Assembly: GCA_024103385.1 (NCBI GenBank) | Contig: JAGFIT010000014.1 | Location: 1 to 64,000, forward strand | From: Vicingus serpentipes | Lineage (GTDB): Bacteria; Bacteroidota; Bacteroidia; Flavobacteriales_E; Vicingaceae | Length of the DNA: 64,000 nt | Reading direction: 5' to 3' | Shown here: positions 9,249 through 19,258 of the stretch, piece after piece | How positions within the stretch are numbered: the stretch's first letter is position 1 | Layout of the letters: every line of letters starts with the position of its first letter | Made by a program: the position numbers and the translations under genes | The notes under the pieces: generated by a model | Told to the model about the DNA's origin: nothing | Database searches by the model: none | What the model saw: the letters and a program-made list of their open reading frames with translations, nothing else

Positions 9249-10178
9249 TTACTGCTTTTTGTAATTATACCTTTTTGTCAAGTATTTTCTTTTACCAAAT
9301 TGATCTCCTGAATAAAAGGAAGTACTATATCCTAAAGTAACTTCATGAGAACCTGATGAATGACTTGTTTCAGCTAAAACAGCTATATCATAAGAATAAA
9401 TCAATTTTAAACCTTCAAATAGCACCATCCCTATAGCAGGTATTATGGTATTATCATTACGATATCCTATTCCATACCAAAACTTATAATTATATAAAAA
9501 ATTAGCATTTACATCAAATTGCAATGGACTTCCTAAAACATATTTCACCAATGCTGTTGGAAAAAATTGCATTTTAAAATCTCCTAATCTTACTCCTAGT
9601 GTATAATAGATATGGTTAAATAAAACATCAGGATTAATAAAGCCCGCATTTTTAGAATTGTTAAACAAATGCGGTGCTGATAAACCCATAAATACATTAG
9701 AGGATTCCCAATATACTCCAGTTCCAAAATTCAAATAAGAGCTTGATAAGCTTGTAAATGCTGGATCGTTAGCTACTTTTGTAGCAACACCCCCTAATGC
9801 TGCTGAATATATTCCGTAATCTACCAGCACACCAAAAGAAAGCATAGAGCTTTCTCCAGTATAAGTTCTCCAATTGTATCCTAACCCAAAGTTTAAGTCT
9901 TTAAAAACCGTAATATCATCTTGATAAAGATTGAGTTTTAAGCCGTGAGCATCTCCTATATTATAGTTCGCAATAAAACTCTTAGTTGTTGGGGCACCCT
10001 CTATTCCTATCCATTGTTTACGATAATAAATATTTCCTGAGAGTTGATATTCTGAATTAAAAAACCCAGGATTAAAAACTCCCTGATTCACCATGTATTG
10101 GCTATAACTAATTCTGTTTTGGCTATAAATAGCAGAACTAAGTAATAAAAACAATATGTGTACTACTTTTTTTATCAT
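9249..10178 (-). CDS. PorP/SprF family type IX secretion membrane protein
   Basis: 309 residues with a signal peptide (cleavage near IYSQ) and the family opening NRISYSQYMVNQGVFNPGF. Alternating hydrophobic beta-strands run through the protein, and the end EVTLGYSTSF is barrel-like. PorP/SprF proteins help export and anchor large T9SS adhesins. Its ATG overlaps the stop of the 1085-aa adhesin gene by 4 nt (10175-10178), the usual arrangement of a type B sorted protein and its cognate PorP partner. Confidence 0.88.
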   Translation of the reverse strand: MIKKVVHILFLLLSSAIYSQNRISYSQYMVNQGVFNPGFFNSEYQLSGNIYYRKQWIGIEGAPTTKSFIANYNIGDAHGLKLNLYQDDITVFKDLNFGLGYNWRTYTGESSMLSFGVLVDYGIYSAALGGVATKVANDPAFTSLSSSYLNFGTGVYWESSNVFMGLSAPHLFNNSKNAGFINPDVLFNHIYYTLGVRLGDFKMQFFPTALVKYVLGSPLQFDVNANFLYNYKFWYGIGYRNDNTIIPAIGMVLFEGLKLIYSYDIAVLAETSHSSGSHEVTLGYSTSFYSGDQFGKRKYLTKRYNYKKQ

Positions 10179-13100
10179 CGCTTTAAAACGATATATCCTA
10201 CAATAGGTTTTTTATCATCTTTCAGTTGCAACTTATAAAAATAAGAGCCATCTGGTGCTTCTTTACCAATAAAAGACATACTAGAGATCCCATCCCAATC
10301 ATTATGGTATGGAGAAGCTTTATAAGTAATATTTCCCCATCTGTTATAAATCTCTATAGAATTATTAGGATAAACATCTAATCCATCTATTATACAAACA
10401 TCATTAATCCCATCAGCGTTAGGGCTAAACCCTTCAGGAATTATTACAGGTTCTGGTTCAATTAATGTAAAAGATCCTATTGCTTGACATTGATCTAAAT
10501 CAGTAACTTCTACAGTATAAGTCCCTGCACATAATCCCGTAACATTTTTTGTAGTATCTCCTGAACTCCAGTTAAATTGATAAGGCTCAAAACCGCCAGA
10601 AACTGTTAAATCTATAGTTCCATCACAAAATCCATTCTCAGAAACATTGTAACCAAAAAATTCCGATAAAACACCATCTAACACAAATTCATTAGGTTGA
10701 TATACAGTATAAGTTTGGTTGATCACACAATTATGGCTATCTGTTACGGTTATAGAATAGTTCCCTGCTAACAAACCAACTATTGTCGTTGTTGTATCTC
10801 CTATATCCCAATTATATGAATAAGGCAATGTACCTCCCGAAACTATTACATTTATACTTCCTTCACTAATTCCATAGCAACCATTATTAATGATCGTTTT
10901 AGAAACATCTAATGGTAATGGCTCCGTAATTGTTATATCCAATGTATCTTTACAAGTGTTCCCATCTGTTACGACAACAGTATAATTTCCTGCAGAAAGG
11001 GCATTAACATCCTCTGTTATTTCTCCGTTAGACCAGAGATAAGTATAAGGCAATAATCCATTAGTAACATTAACATCAATCCCCCCATCAGAAAACCCAT
11101 TGCATGTTACATTAGTTAAAGTGTTTTTCGCTGCCACTGGTTTTTCAAAAATAGTTACATTAAAACTGCAAGTACTAGTGTTTCCAGAAGTATCCTGAGC
11201 AAAAAAAGTATTTGTTGTAATTCCTACTGGGAAATTACTTCCTGAAGGCAGTCCTGCTGTTTGAGTAACAGTAGCTATTCCACAATTTTCTATTGCTATT
11301 GGCGGTGAAAAATTAATTATAGAAAAACAAGAAGATATGTCTGAAAGACAAGTCATCATTGGAGCAATCGTATCTAGAGGAATTACATTGAATAAACAAC
11401 TATCTATATTTCCATTACCATCATTTGCAAGTAAAGTGACCGTTTGTATGGTCGATAATACAGTTCCTGTAGTTGGAAATTGAGTTATAGTTATTACAGA
11501 AGAACAATTATCATTGGTGGTTGCCAATCCAGTATAATCAGGCAAAGTATATTCACAATTGGAATCATAATAAACAGTTTGATTTCCAGGACAGTTAATC
11601 ATTGGAGGAATGGTATCACTAGGAATAACATCAAAGGTACAGCTATCTTTATTCCCATTACCATCATCAGCAATTAAAGTAACTAGTTGAACACCTGCTA
11701 ATATTGAACCTGCTAAAGGAGTTTGAGTTACTGAAACAACACCACAATTATCACTAGTTATCGCTAAAGTTGTATAATCCAATAGCATGTATTCACAATT
11801 TCCGTCATAAAAAACATTTTGATTACTTGGACAAGTAATTATAGGGGAAATAGTATCCGTAGGTATAACGTCAAATGTGCAGCTATCTTTATTTCCACTA
11901 CCATCAATTACCGTTAAAGTAACTCCCTGGGTAGTGTTTATTATTGTACCTGATATTGGATTTTGAATGATTGATACAGCACCACAATTATCATTAGTTG
12001 TCGCCAAAGTTGTATAATCCAACAAAGTGTATTGACAGTTTCCATCATAAAAAACATTTTGGTTACCCGGACAAGTGATTACGGGAGGAATAGTATCAGT
12101 AGGGACAACATCAAATTGACAACTGTCTATATTTCCATTACCATCATCAGCTATGAAGGTAACTGTTTGTGTACTTGTAATTACTGTACCCGCTATTGGA
12201 TTCTGAGTTACTGAAACAGGGCCACAATTATCACTGGTTATTACTAAAGTAGTATAATCCAATAATGTGTACTGACAGCTTCCATCGTAATATACATTTT
12301 GATTTCCTGGACAGATAATAACAGGTAAAATGGTATCACTAGGAACAACACTAAATTGACAACTGTCTATATTCCCGTTACCGTCATCAGCAATTAAAGT
12401 AACCAGCTGTGTAGTTGTTAAAACCGTTCCAGCCAACGGAGTTTGAGTTACTGATACCAGACCGCAATTATCACTAACTGTTACTGTTGCTATATAATCT
12501 GGCAATGTATATTGGCAACTCCCATCATAAAACACATTTTGATTTCCCAGACAAGTAATGACCGGCAAGGTAGTATCTTCTACTATTAAATTGACGGTAT
12601 CTATTTTTATAGGACAAGGAGAATTGGTTATCGTCCAAACAAACTGATTAGTTCCTGTTACTAATCCTGAAACAGTAGAATTGTATTGAGTTGGAACATC
12701 GACCGTTGCACTCCCTAATGATGTCCAAAAGCCACTTCCTGAAACAGGTATATTTCCAGCTAACACTCCTAATGTTGTTCCTATACAAATACTCGTATCT
12801 GCTCCAGCATAAATAGTATCACTACTAACAATAGTAAGGTCTAAAGTTACTACGGAATCACACCCTAAAGCGTTCACAAATGTATCTAATGCTGTTGTAT
12901 TACTTACCGTGTAAGTGATACCATCCGTCCATGTGTAGGAGTCACAAGCTATTTGTGTGTCTATTCCTGTTGAAGAAAAACTACCAGTAGCTGTAATAGT
13001 AAAATTAACATCTCCCCAACTTGTATTTGAACCATTATTTGGAATCATAAGGTTGTAAGTTATACTACTTCCTGGAGTGGGTGTTGCAAAATTTTGACAT

Positions 13101-13432
13101 ACTTGTTCTAAACAACTTTCACTAACAATACATGTTGCTCCATCATCTTCAAATGCACGAAAACAAACCTGAAGACTAGCAGGCAATGCACAGTTAAAAA
13201 CTTCATTGTATTGTGTATTAGGAGGATTGACGTAGCACCCCCCAGCTTGAGGGTATGTCGTATATCCTTGTCCTGCTATTTGAACACGCCATTGCAATTC
13301 AGGACCTCCTCCAAAAGCCCCATCAGTACATGATGTTCCAGAACTTCCACTATCCACTCGAACAGTTAAAGTTACTTGACTACTTAACTGAAAAGAGATT
13401 ATAAAGAAGACACTAGAAATCAGAAACTTCAT
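10175..13432 (-). CDS. T9SS type B sorted adhesin with HYR and SprB repeats
   Basis: 1085 residues. Order seen: signal peptide (1-19); a Cys-rich N-terminal region (about 20-210); an Ig/PKD-like stretch (210-290); five near-identical HYR modules and a sixth diverged one (about 290-760), each opening with a CPGNQNVFYDG-like motif; three SprB-type repeats (about 770-985, LPYTYLWSNG, LPYSYNWDIG, FEPYQFNWSSG); and a type B C-terminal sorting domain (FSPNADGIND, IEIYNRWGN, DGSYFYKL). Such proteins are exported through the T9SS and coat the cell surface. The cognate PorP gene follows with a 4-nt overlap. Confidence 0.9.
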   Translation of the reverse strand: MKFLISSVFFIISFQLSSQVTLTVRVDSGSSGTSCTDGAFGGGPELQWRVQIAGQGYTTYPQAGGCYVNPPNTQYNEVFNCALPASLQVCFRAFEDDGATCIVSESCLEQVCQNFATPTPGSSITYNLMIPNNGSNTSWGDVNFTITATGSFSSTGIDTQIACDSYTWTDGITYTVSNTTALDTFVNALGCDSVVTLDLTIVSSDTIYAGADTSICIGTTLGVLAGNIPVSGSGFWTSLGSATVDVPTQYNSTVSGLVTGTNQFVWTITNSPCPIKIDTVNLIVEDTTLPVITCLGNQNVFYDGSCQYTLPDYIATVTVSDNCGLVSVTQTPLAGTVLTTTQLVTLIADDGNGNIDSCQFSVVPSDTILPVIICPGNQNVYYDGSCQYTLLDYTTLVITSDNCGPVSVTQNPIAGTVITSTQTVTFIADDGNGNIDSCQFDVVPTDTIPPVITCPGNQNVFYDGNCQYTLLDYTTLATTNDNCGAVSIIQNPISGTIINTTQGVTLTVIDGSGNKDSCTFDVIPTDTISPIITCPSNQNVFYDGNCEYMLLDYTTLAITSDNCGVVSVTQTPLAGSILAGVQLVTLIADDGNGNKDSCTFDVIPSDTIPPMINCPGNQTVYYDSNCEYTLPDYTGLATTNDNCSSVITITQFPTTGTVLSTIQTVTLLANDGNGNIDSCLFNVIPLDTIAPMMTCLSDISSCFSIINFSPPIAIENCGIATVTQTAGLPSGSNFPVGITTNTFFAQDTSGNTSTCSFNVTIFEKPVAAKNTLTNVTCNGFSDGGIDVNVTNGLLPYTYLWSNGEITEDVNALSAGNYTVVVTDGNTCKDTLDITITEPLPLDVSKTIINNGCYGISEGSINVIVSGGTLPYSYNWDIGDTTTTIVGLLAGNYSITVTDSHNCVINQTYTVYQPNEFVLDGVLSEFFGYNVSENGFCDGTIDLTVSGGFEPYQFNWSSGDTTKNVTGLCAGTYTVEVTDLDQCQAIGSFTLIEPEPVIIPEGFSPNADGINDVCIIDGLDVYPNNSIEIYNRWGNITYKASPYHNDWDGISSMSFIGKEAPDGSYFYKLQLKDDKKPIVGYIVLKR
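11371..12570 (-). repeat. Five tandem HYR-coding units with an exact 240-bp period
   Basis: The same coding segment recurs with its landmark (complement of the CPGNQ codons) at about 11591, 11831, 12071, 12311 and 12551, giving a constant 240-bp (80-codon) step. The units are clearly alike at the DNA level, so unit number could change by recombination without breaking the frame. Confidence 0.85.
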
Positions 13433-13449
13433 ACTTTGGAAAAAAGAGT

Positions 13450-15519
13450 TTATTTAGGATATTCTATCCGAACATGGTAAATGTTCATTAACTTTTTAAT
13501 AAACATTTTCTTTATCGTTGTTACATCATTAAAAGTAATGTCTGTGTTAATAAATTGATTTTCTTTTACTTGATCATCTATAATACCCTCTACCAACTGC
13601 GTAATACTATCTAAATCATATTTTTTCAAGCTCCTTGATGCTGCTTCAACAGAATCTGCCATCATTAATGCCGCAGTTTCTTTAGAGTATGGTATAGGTC
13701 CTGGATACTGGAAAAGTGTTTCATCTAACTCTACATCAGGGTTTTCTTGATAAAACATCTTTAAAAAATATTGTGTTTTAGTAGTTCCATGATGCGTTCT
13801 AATAAAATCAATAATTTGCTCTGGCAATTGGTGTTTTTTAGCTAATTCGATTCCTTTTATAACGTGATTAATAATCACATTTGCACTTTCTTCATACCCT
13901 AAATCATCATGAGGATTAATGCCTGATGTTTGATTTTCAATAAAGTAAGCTGGTGATAACATTTTTCCAATATCATGGTAAAGTGCTCCTGTTCTAACCA
14001 ACAAAGGGTCTCCCCCTATTTCTCTAATCACTTCTTCTGCTAAGTTAGATACCTGTAAAGAATGTTGAAATGTGCCAGGAGCTTTTAAATTTAACTCCCT
14101 CAATAAACTGTTGTTCGTATCAGACAACTCCAATAAAGTAACGTCTGAAATATAACCAAACACTTTTTCAAACAAGTAAATTAAAGGATAAGTTAGTAAA
14201 GTTAAACCAGCTGATATAGCAAACCAACCTAAATTGATCCATGTAACACCTTCTATATTTCCTTCTTGTAATAGACTATAACCCAAATAAGAAAACAAGA
14301 AAACAAAGAAAATAATAACCGCTGTGTAAAAAAATTCGGCTCTTTTATTTACGTTTAATACCGTAAAAATGGTAATGATTCCTGTAATGGTTTCCAGTAA
14401 AACAAATTCGAAAGAATTAGGCACTGTGAAACTTAACAGAAATATAGTTATAACGTAGATAAATAAGGCTAATCGATTACCAAAAAATGTTCTAATCAAT
14501 AAAGGAATAATACAAAAAGGAATAGCATAAATACTCACTTGTTCTATCTTTAATGTTAACACTGTTAATCCAATAAAGCCAACAACTATTAGCAACACAA
14601 AAAAGACATCTAGGTTATCGTTAAATACCTTAGGGTGAGTAACTTTTAAAAAAATAAAAATGGCATAAAAGAAAAGCAGCACTAGAATTACCTGACCTAT
14701 TATAATCCATAAAGATTGGTTAGATGAACCTAATTTATTTTCATACTCTCCTTTTAATGAACTTAATATTTTGAATTTTTCAGGTGTAACCAGTTCTCCT
14801 GTTGATATAATTTTTTCTTTCTCATAAACACCCCCACTTACCAAAGAAATAGAACTCAATTCCTCCTTTAGAATTTTTTGAGTAAGCTCATTGTTGTATT
14901 TTATATTGTGCTGAATAACATCTTCGATAATAGAAAGTAAAAATGATTGATTGATATTTTTGTTCGATTTTACTTGTGCAACACAGGTGTCATAAGCTGA
15001 TTTTATAGTGAAAAATCTACCTACTTCCACTTCTTCTCCTACATTCTTTTTATCCATTAACAAAATAGGCGAATCTTTTTTGATCCCTTCAATTTCATCT
15101 ATTAACTCGATTACTCCTTTTTCATATATAGAAGTCAGAAGTCCTTTTCCTATCAACAAATAATCTTTTTTATTCCCAACAACAGTAATAGTATCAGAAA
15201 ACCGAATACTTAGCTCTTGTTTAAATGTATTTATTATTTTAGGAGGTAAATCTTCATCTAAATTAAAATACAATAAATGTTGTTTTTTTATCTTGTTCTC
15301 TTCTTCTTTTAATTCTTCTGGTGTTTTATTAATAGCGAAATCAAAAGGAGCAAACAAATCTTCGTGCACCCAAGGTTTGTTTTTCTGAAACTCATATTTA
15401 AACTTGCCCTCTTTGGGAAACAGTAGTGTAACTAAAATGATAGCTACAATAAACATTAAGATTTTAAAAATAAAATCATTTTGATGTCGAATGTATGTAA
15501 TCCAGTTTTGTTTCATCAA
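13450..15519 (-). CDS. 7TM-HD family membrane phosphohydrolase (PgpH/YqfF type)
   Basis: 689 residues. A first membrane helix (about 18-37) is followed by a 240-residue extracytoplasmic domain (7TMR-HDED type), then about seven membrane helices (270-470), then a cytoplasmic HD domain with LKAPGTFQHSLQVSNLA, ALYHDIGKML near 510, INHVIKG and FIRTHHGTT. Homologues in Firmicutes (PgpH) hydrolyse c-di-AMP; that activity is inferred here from the family. It stands 17 nt upstream of the adhesin gene but is an unrelated housekeeping gene. Confidence 0.88.
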   Translation of the reverse strand: MMKQNWITYIRHQNDFIFKILMFIVAIILVTLLFPKEGKFKYEFQKNKPWVHEDLFAPFDFAINKTPEELKEEENKIKKQHLLYFNLDEDLPPKIINTFKQELSIRFSDTITVVGNKKDYLLIGKGLLTSIYEKGVIELIDEIEGIKKDSPILLMDKKNVGEEVEVGRFFTIKSAYDTCVAQVKSNKNINQSFLLSIIEDVIQHNIKYNNELTQKILKEELSSISLVSGGVYEKEKIISTGELVTPEKFKILSSLKGEYENKLGSSNQSLWIIIGQVILVLLFFYAIFIFLKVTHPKVFNDNLDVFFVLLIVVGFIGLTVLTLKIEQVSIYAIPFCIIPLLIRTFFGNRLALFIYVITIFLLSFTVPNSFEFVLLETITGIITIFTVLNVNKRAEFFYTAVIIFFVFLFSYLGYSLLQEGNIEGVTWINLGWFAISAGLTLLTYPLIYLFEKVFGYISDVTLLELSDTNNSLLRELNLKAPGTFQHSLQVSNLAEEVIREIGGDPLLVRTGALYHDIGKMLSPAYFIENQTSGINPHDDLGYEESANVIINHVIKGIELAKKHQLPEQIIDFIRTHHGTTKTQYFLKMFYQENPDVELDETLFQYPGPIPYSKETAALMMADSVEAASRSLKKYDLDSITQLVEGIIDDQVKENQFINTDITFNDVTTIKKMFIKKLMNIYHVRIEYPK

Positions 15520-15662
15520 GCAGTAAAGTTACTCGTTAAAAATAGCATTAAAAATACAAAGCTACAGATTTGAGCTTGAAATAATTTAGTGGTGGTTTTT
15601 CTGAGCTTTTTAAATGTAAATAATTAACTTCGTGCTCACGTAAATCAATCAAAAATCAATCC

Positions 15663-16838
15663 ATGAAAGAAGTATATATTGTTGCTGCAGCAAGAACCCC
15701 AATAGGAAGTTTTTTAGGCAGTTTATCAAGTGTTAGTGCTACGCAATTAGGTGCTACCGCCATTAAAGGAGCAGTAAATAAATTTAATATTCCTGTTGAT
15801 GCTATTGACGAAGTATTTATGGGTAATGTAATGCAAGCCAATGTTGGTCAAGCTCCAGCCAGACAAGCAGCAATGTATGCCGGATTAAACAAAAATGTGC
15901 CTTGTACCACCGTTAACAAAGTTTGTGCCTCTGGAATGAAAGCCATTTCTTTAGCTGCTCAATCTATTATTGCTGGTGATAACGATTGCGTTGTTGCTGG
16001 AGGAATGGAAAACATGAGCATGGTTCCTCATTATCATAACGGAAGAACGGCTGTAAAATTAGGAGACATCAAAATGATTGATGGGATGGTTAGAGACGGT
16101 TTATGGGATGTTTATCAAAACAAACACATGGGGAATTGCGCAGAAACATGTGCTTCAGAAAAAAACATCAGTAGAGAAGAACAAGATAATTTTGCAATCA
16201 CCTCATACAACAGATCTGCTGCTGCATGGAAGGCGGGAAAGTTTGCTGAAGAAGTTGTGCCTGTTGAAGTTCCTCAGCGAAAAGGAGACCCGATAATAGT
16301 AAAAGAAGATGAAGAATATACCAACGTTAAGTTGGATAAAATCCCTACTTTACGTCCAGCTTTTGATAAAGAAGGCTCAGTAACTGCAGCCAATGCCTCT
16401 ACCCTAAACGATGGTGCTTCTGCTTTAGTATTGATGAGTAAAGAAAAAATGGAGGAGTTAGGTATTCAACCATTAGCAAAAATTGTAAGTTATGCAGATG
16501 CTGCTCAAGACTCTGAGTGGTTCACTACTGCTCCATCTTTAGCAGTACCAAAGGCATTAAAAAAAGCCAACCTTAATATTAGCGATGTTGATTACTGGGA
16601 ATTGAATCAAGCTTTTTCTGTTGTTGGCATAGCTAACATAAAAGAGTTAGGTTTAAATCCTGAAAAAGTAGATGTTAACGGTGGTGCTGTTTCTTTAGGG
16701 CATCCGTTAGGCAATTCAGGTTCAAGAATTGTGGTTACCTTAATTAACGTATTGAAGCAAAACAATGGAAAAATAGGAGCTGCTGCTATCTGTAATGGAG
16801 GTGGTGGTGCGTCTGCTATCGTTATTGAGAACGTATAA
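15663..16838 (+). CDS. Acetyl-CoA C-acyltransferase (thiolase)
   Basis: 391 residues, full length for the thiolase family. The acylated nucleophile is Cys88 in VNKVCASGMKA, the catalytic His is in SLGHPLGNSGSR near 347, and the proton-donor Cys is in AICNGGGGASA near 377. The pattern matches degradative/biosynthetic acetoacetyl-CoA thiolases. The reaction is reversible cleavage or condensation of acyl-CoA in the cytoplasm. It is a single gene, followed by a peptidase gene 36 nt later. Confidence 0.93.
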   Translation: MKEVYIVAAARTPIGSFLGSLSSVSATQLGATAIKGAVNKFNIPVDAIDEVFMGNVMQANVGQAPARQAAMYAGLNKNVPCTTVNKVCASGMKAISLAAQSIIAGDNDCVVAGGMENMSMVPHYHNGRTAVKLGDIKMIDGMVRDGLWDVYQNKHMGNCAETCASEKNISREEQDNFAITSYNRSAAAWKAGKFAEEVVPVEVPQRKGDPIIVKEDEEYTNVKLDKIPTLRPAFDKEGSVTAANASTLNDGASALVLMSKEKMEELGIQPLAKIVSYADAAQDSEWFTTAPSLAVPKALKKANLNISDVDYWELNQAFSVVGIANIKELGLNPEKVDVNGGAVSLGHPLGNSGSRIVVTLINVLKQNNGKIGAAAICNGGGGASAIVIENV

Positions 16839-16874
16839 TTCTTAATTCTACATTCATAATTCTACATTTGTAAA

Positions 16875-17657
16875 TTGAGATACGGTATTTGTCATTTAAG
16901 TGTTGTTCCGTGCAGGCTAGAACCTGCAGATACTAGTGAAATGGTCACCCAACTGCTGTTTGGAGAAACCGTTAAGATATACGAAGAAAAGAAAGGTAAC
17001 TGGCGTAAGATTAAAACTGCTTATGACAACTACAATTGCTGGATAGATACAAAACAAATCATTGAAATTACCGAAGAAGAGTTTAATAAAATCAATTCCT
17101 CTCCCATCACTGTTTGTTCAGAACTAGTAAGTGTAATTAAAAACAATACTGATGAAGTACTAACCCCTATTGTGTTAGGTAGTTCTTTACCTTTATTCAA
17201 GAAAAATACCGTACACATTGGAAATGAAACTTATCATTTTGAAGGACAGGTTATTGGTACAAATAAAAAAGTAACAAAAAATAGAATTGCAGAAAATGCT
17301 TTTATGTATTTAAATGCTCCGTACCTGTGGGGAGGAAGATCTCCTTTTGGAATAGATTGCTCAGGCTTTACACAAATCATTTACAAGCTAAACGGTGTAC
17401 AACTACCTAGAGATGCATCACAACAGGCTGAAATTGGTGCTACACTTAGTTTTATAGAAGAGTCTGAAAGTGGTGATTTGGCATTTTTTGATAATGAAGA
17501 AGGCAACATTATTCATGTAGGTATTATGTTGACGAATAATAAAATTATTCATGCTTCTGGAAAAGTGCGTATTGATAAAATTGATCACCAAGGCATTTAC
17601 AATGTAGATACCAACACTTACTCTCACCGATTACGATTGATTAAGAAGATTTTGTAA
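16875..17657 (+). CDS. C40 family NlpC/P60 peptidoglycan peptidase with SH3 domains
   Basis: 260 residues starting at TTG 16875; the MRYGICHLSVVPCRLEPADT opening matches the usual start of this Bacteroidota family, so the TTG is preferred. Residues 1-65 form an SH3b-type domain. The NlpC/P60 domain (135-260) has the catalytic Cys162 in GIDCSGF, His214 in IIHVGIML and a third polar residue in the HASGK region. There is no obvious signal peptide. Likely role: cleavage of the D-Glu to diamino-acid bond in murein peptides. Confidence 0.88.
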   Translation: MRYGICHLSVVPCRLEPADTSEMVTQLLFGETVKIYEEKKGNWRKIKTAYDNYNCWIDTKQIIEITEEEFNKINSSPITVCSELVSVIKNNTDEVLTPIVLGSSLPLFKKNTVHIGNETYHFEGQVIGTNKKVTKNRIAENAFMYLNAPYLWGGRSPFGIDCSGFTQIIYKLNGVQLPRDASQQAEIGATLSFIEESESGDLAFFDNEEGNIIHVGIMLTNNKIIHASGKVRIDKIDHQGIYNVDTNTYSHRLRLIKKIL

Positions 17658-17667
17658 TTCCCCTCTC

Positions 17668-17771
17668 ATTCCTTGAGAAGCGACAGCGAATACAAGGAAT
17701 CTAGCCAATTAACTGATTAGTAAACGCTCAACTAAATGGATTCCTGATCTCCATTGCATTTCGTCAGGAAT
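17668..17771. repeat. Two REP-like hairpin units in the intergenic gap
   Basis: Two short inverted repeats lie 64 bp apart: ATTCCTTG (17668-17675) with CAAGGAAT (17693-17700), and ATTCCTGA (17740-17747) with TCAGGAAT (17764-17771). The arms are variants of one another, suggesting a paired extragenic palindromic element. Confidence 0.6.
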
Positions 17772-17786
17772 GAAATGTTGGCACAT

Positions 17787-17817
17787 AAAAAAAGCTCCAA
17801 CAGTGTTGGAGCTTTTT
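17787..17817. terminator. Bidirectional terminator between peptidase gene and nqrF
   Basis: Stem AAGCTCCAACA / TGTTGGAGCTT with a very short loop, flanked by A- and T-runs, lying between convergent genes. Confidence 0.85.
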
Positions 17818-17837
17818 GATTACTTTTTATTTTGAAA

Positions 17838-19145
17838 TTACCCTCCAAAATCATCAAATCGGATGTTCTCATCCGGCATACCAAAATCTTCACCCATTTT
17901 CTGAACCGCCTTATTCATCATTGGTGGTCCACAGAAATACAATTCAATGTCTTCCGGTGCTTCGTGCTTGCTTAGGTACTCATCAATTACCACTTGGTGT
18001 ACGAAGCCAACAAACCCATCTCCTTCTGGGTCGTTAATGTCTTTTTTCACTACCCAATTATCAGATTCTAAAGGCTCTGACAATACCAAGTAAAACTTAA
18101 AGTTCGGGAACTCCTTTTCTAAATCTCTAAAGTAATGAATGTAGAATAGTTCAGCTCTAGAACGCCCTCCATACCAATAAGTAACCGTTCTTCCTGTTTT
18201 TAAGGTTTTAAACAACTCGTACAAGTGCGAACGCATTGGAGCCATTCCTGCTCCACCACCAACGTACAACATCTCTGCATCTGAATCATTAATAAAGAAC
18301 TCCCCATAAGGACCCGAAATAAGTGCTTTATCTCCTTCTTTAAGATTAAAAATATAAGATGAAGCAACTCCTGGATTAACGTCCATCCAAGCATTCTTGT
18401 CTCTATCCCATGGCGGTGCTGCCACCCTAACATTCAACATAATTCTTCTTCCTTCGGCTGGGTAAGAGGCCATAGAGTAAGCTCTCACTACCTCTTCATC
18501 ATTCTTCATCACTAGGTTTCTAATTGCAAAAGGTCCTTCTGCCCAATCTTTCTCAAACTTATCTGGTTCTCCTGGGTGATCTTGTGGGTGAGCTTTAACA
18601 TCCATATCCGAAAACTTAACCGTACATGGTGGTATTTTAATCTGAATATACCCACCAGCTTTGTAATCCATATCTTCTGGAATCTCAACGATAAACTCCT
18701 TAATGTATGTTGCTACATTGTAGTTAGAAACTACTGTTGCCTCCCACTCTTTAATTCCTAAAATTTCTTCTTCAATTTCAATTTCCATATCCTCCTTCAC
18801 TTTTACCTGACACCCTAAACGGTGATTGGTAGCAATCTCTTTTCTTGTAAAGTTAGGCACCTCCGTAGGCAATATTGAACCACCCCCACTATGCACCTGA
18901 CAAACACATTGAACACATGTACCACCACCACCACAAGCAGAAGGCAAGAAAATTCCAGCATCTCCTAAAGTGGATAATAAAGTTCCTCCACCATCAACTT
19001 CTAAAACTCTTTCTCCATGGTTAATATCGATTTTTATTTTACCTGAAGGCATTAATTTTGCCTTAGCAAATAACAACACACTAACTAAAGCTATTACAAC
19101 GATAAAGAATACTACTATCGTTATTATGATTACGCTTACATCCAT
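17838..19145 (-). CDS. nqrF: Na+-translocating NADH:quinone reductase subunit F
   Basis: 435 residues; the electron-entry subunit of Na+-NQR. One N-terminal membrane helix (5-27), a 2Fe-2S ferredoxin domain with Cys71, Cys77, Cys80 and Cys112 (SACGGGGTCVQC and GCQVKV), an FAD domain with RAYSMAS, and an NADH domain with YVGGGAGMAPMRSHL. It oxidises NADH and passes electrons via FAD and the iron-sulfur cluster to the other subunits. Last gene of the minus-strand nqrABCDEF operon. Confidence 0.97.
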   Translation of the reverse strand: MDVSVIIITIVVFFIVVIALVSVLLFAKAKLMPSGKIKIDINHGERVLEVDGGGTLLSTLGDAGIFLPSACGGGGTCVQCVCQVHSGGGSILPTEVPNFTRKEIATNHRLGCQVKVKEDMEIEIEEEILGIKEWEATVVSNYNVATYIKEFIVEIPEDMDYKAGGYIQIKIPPCTVKFSDMDVKAHPQDHPGEPDKFEKDWAEGPFAIRNLVMKNDEEVVRAYSMASYPAEGRRIMLNVRVAAPPWDRDKNAWMDVNPGVASSYIFNLKEGDKALISGPYGEFFINDSDAEMLYVGGGAGMAPMRSHLYELFKTLKTGRTVTYWYGGRSRAELFYIHYFRDLEKEFPNFKFYLVLSEPLESDNWVVKKDINDPEGDGFVGFVHQVVIDEYLSKHEAPEDIELYFCGPPMMNKAVQKMGEDFGMPDENIRFDDFGG

Positions 19146-19258
19146 TTTTTTAATTTAGTTATTAGTGAAAAGGTAATAGTAACTAGTTATTACTCTTTCT
19201 ATATTTTACATATTTATATCACTATTGACTAGTTGTTATTTGCTAGTCACTTAAGTTT

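Noticed and set aside
11480-12214. Plus-strand open frames inside the HYR adhesin gene
   Set aside because: They are antisense shadows of the repeated HYR codons and have no gene-like features.
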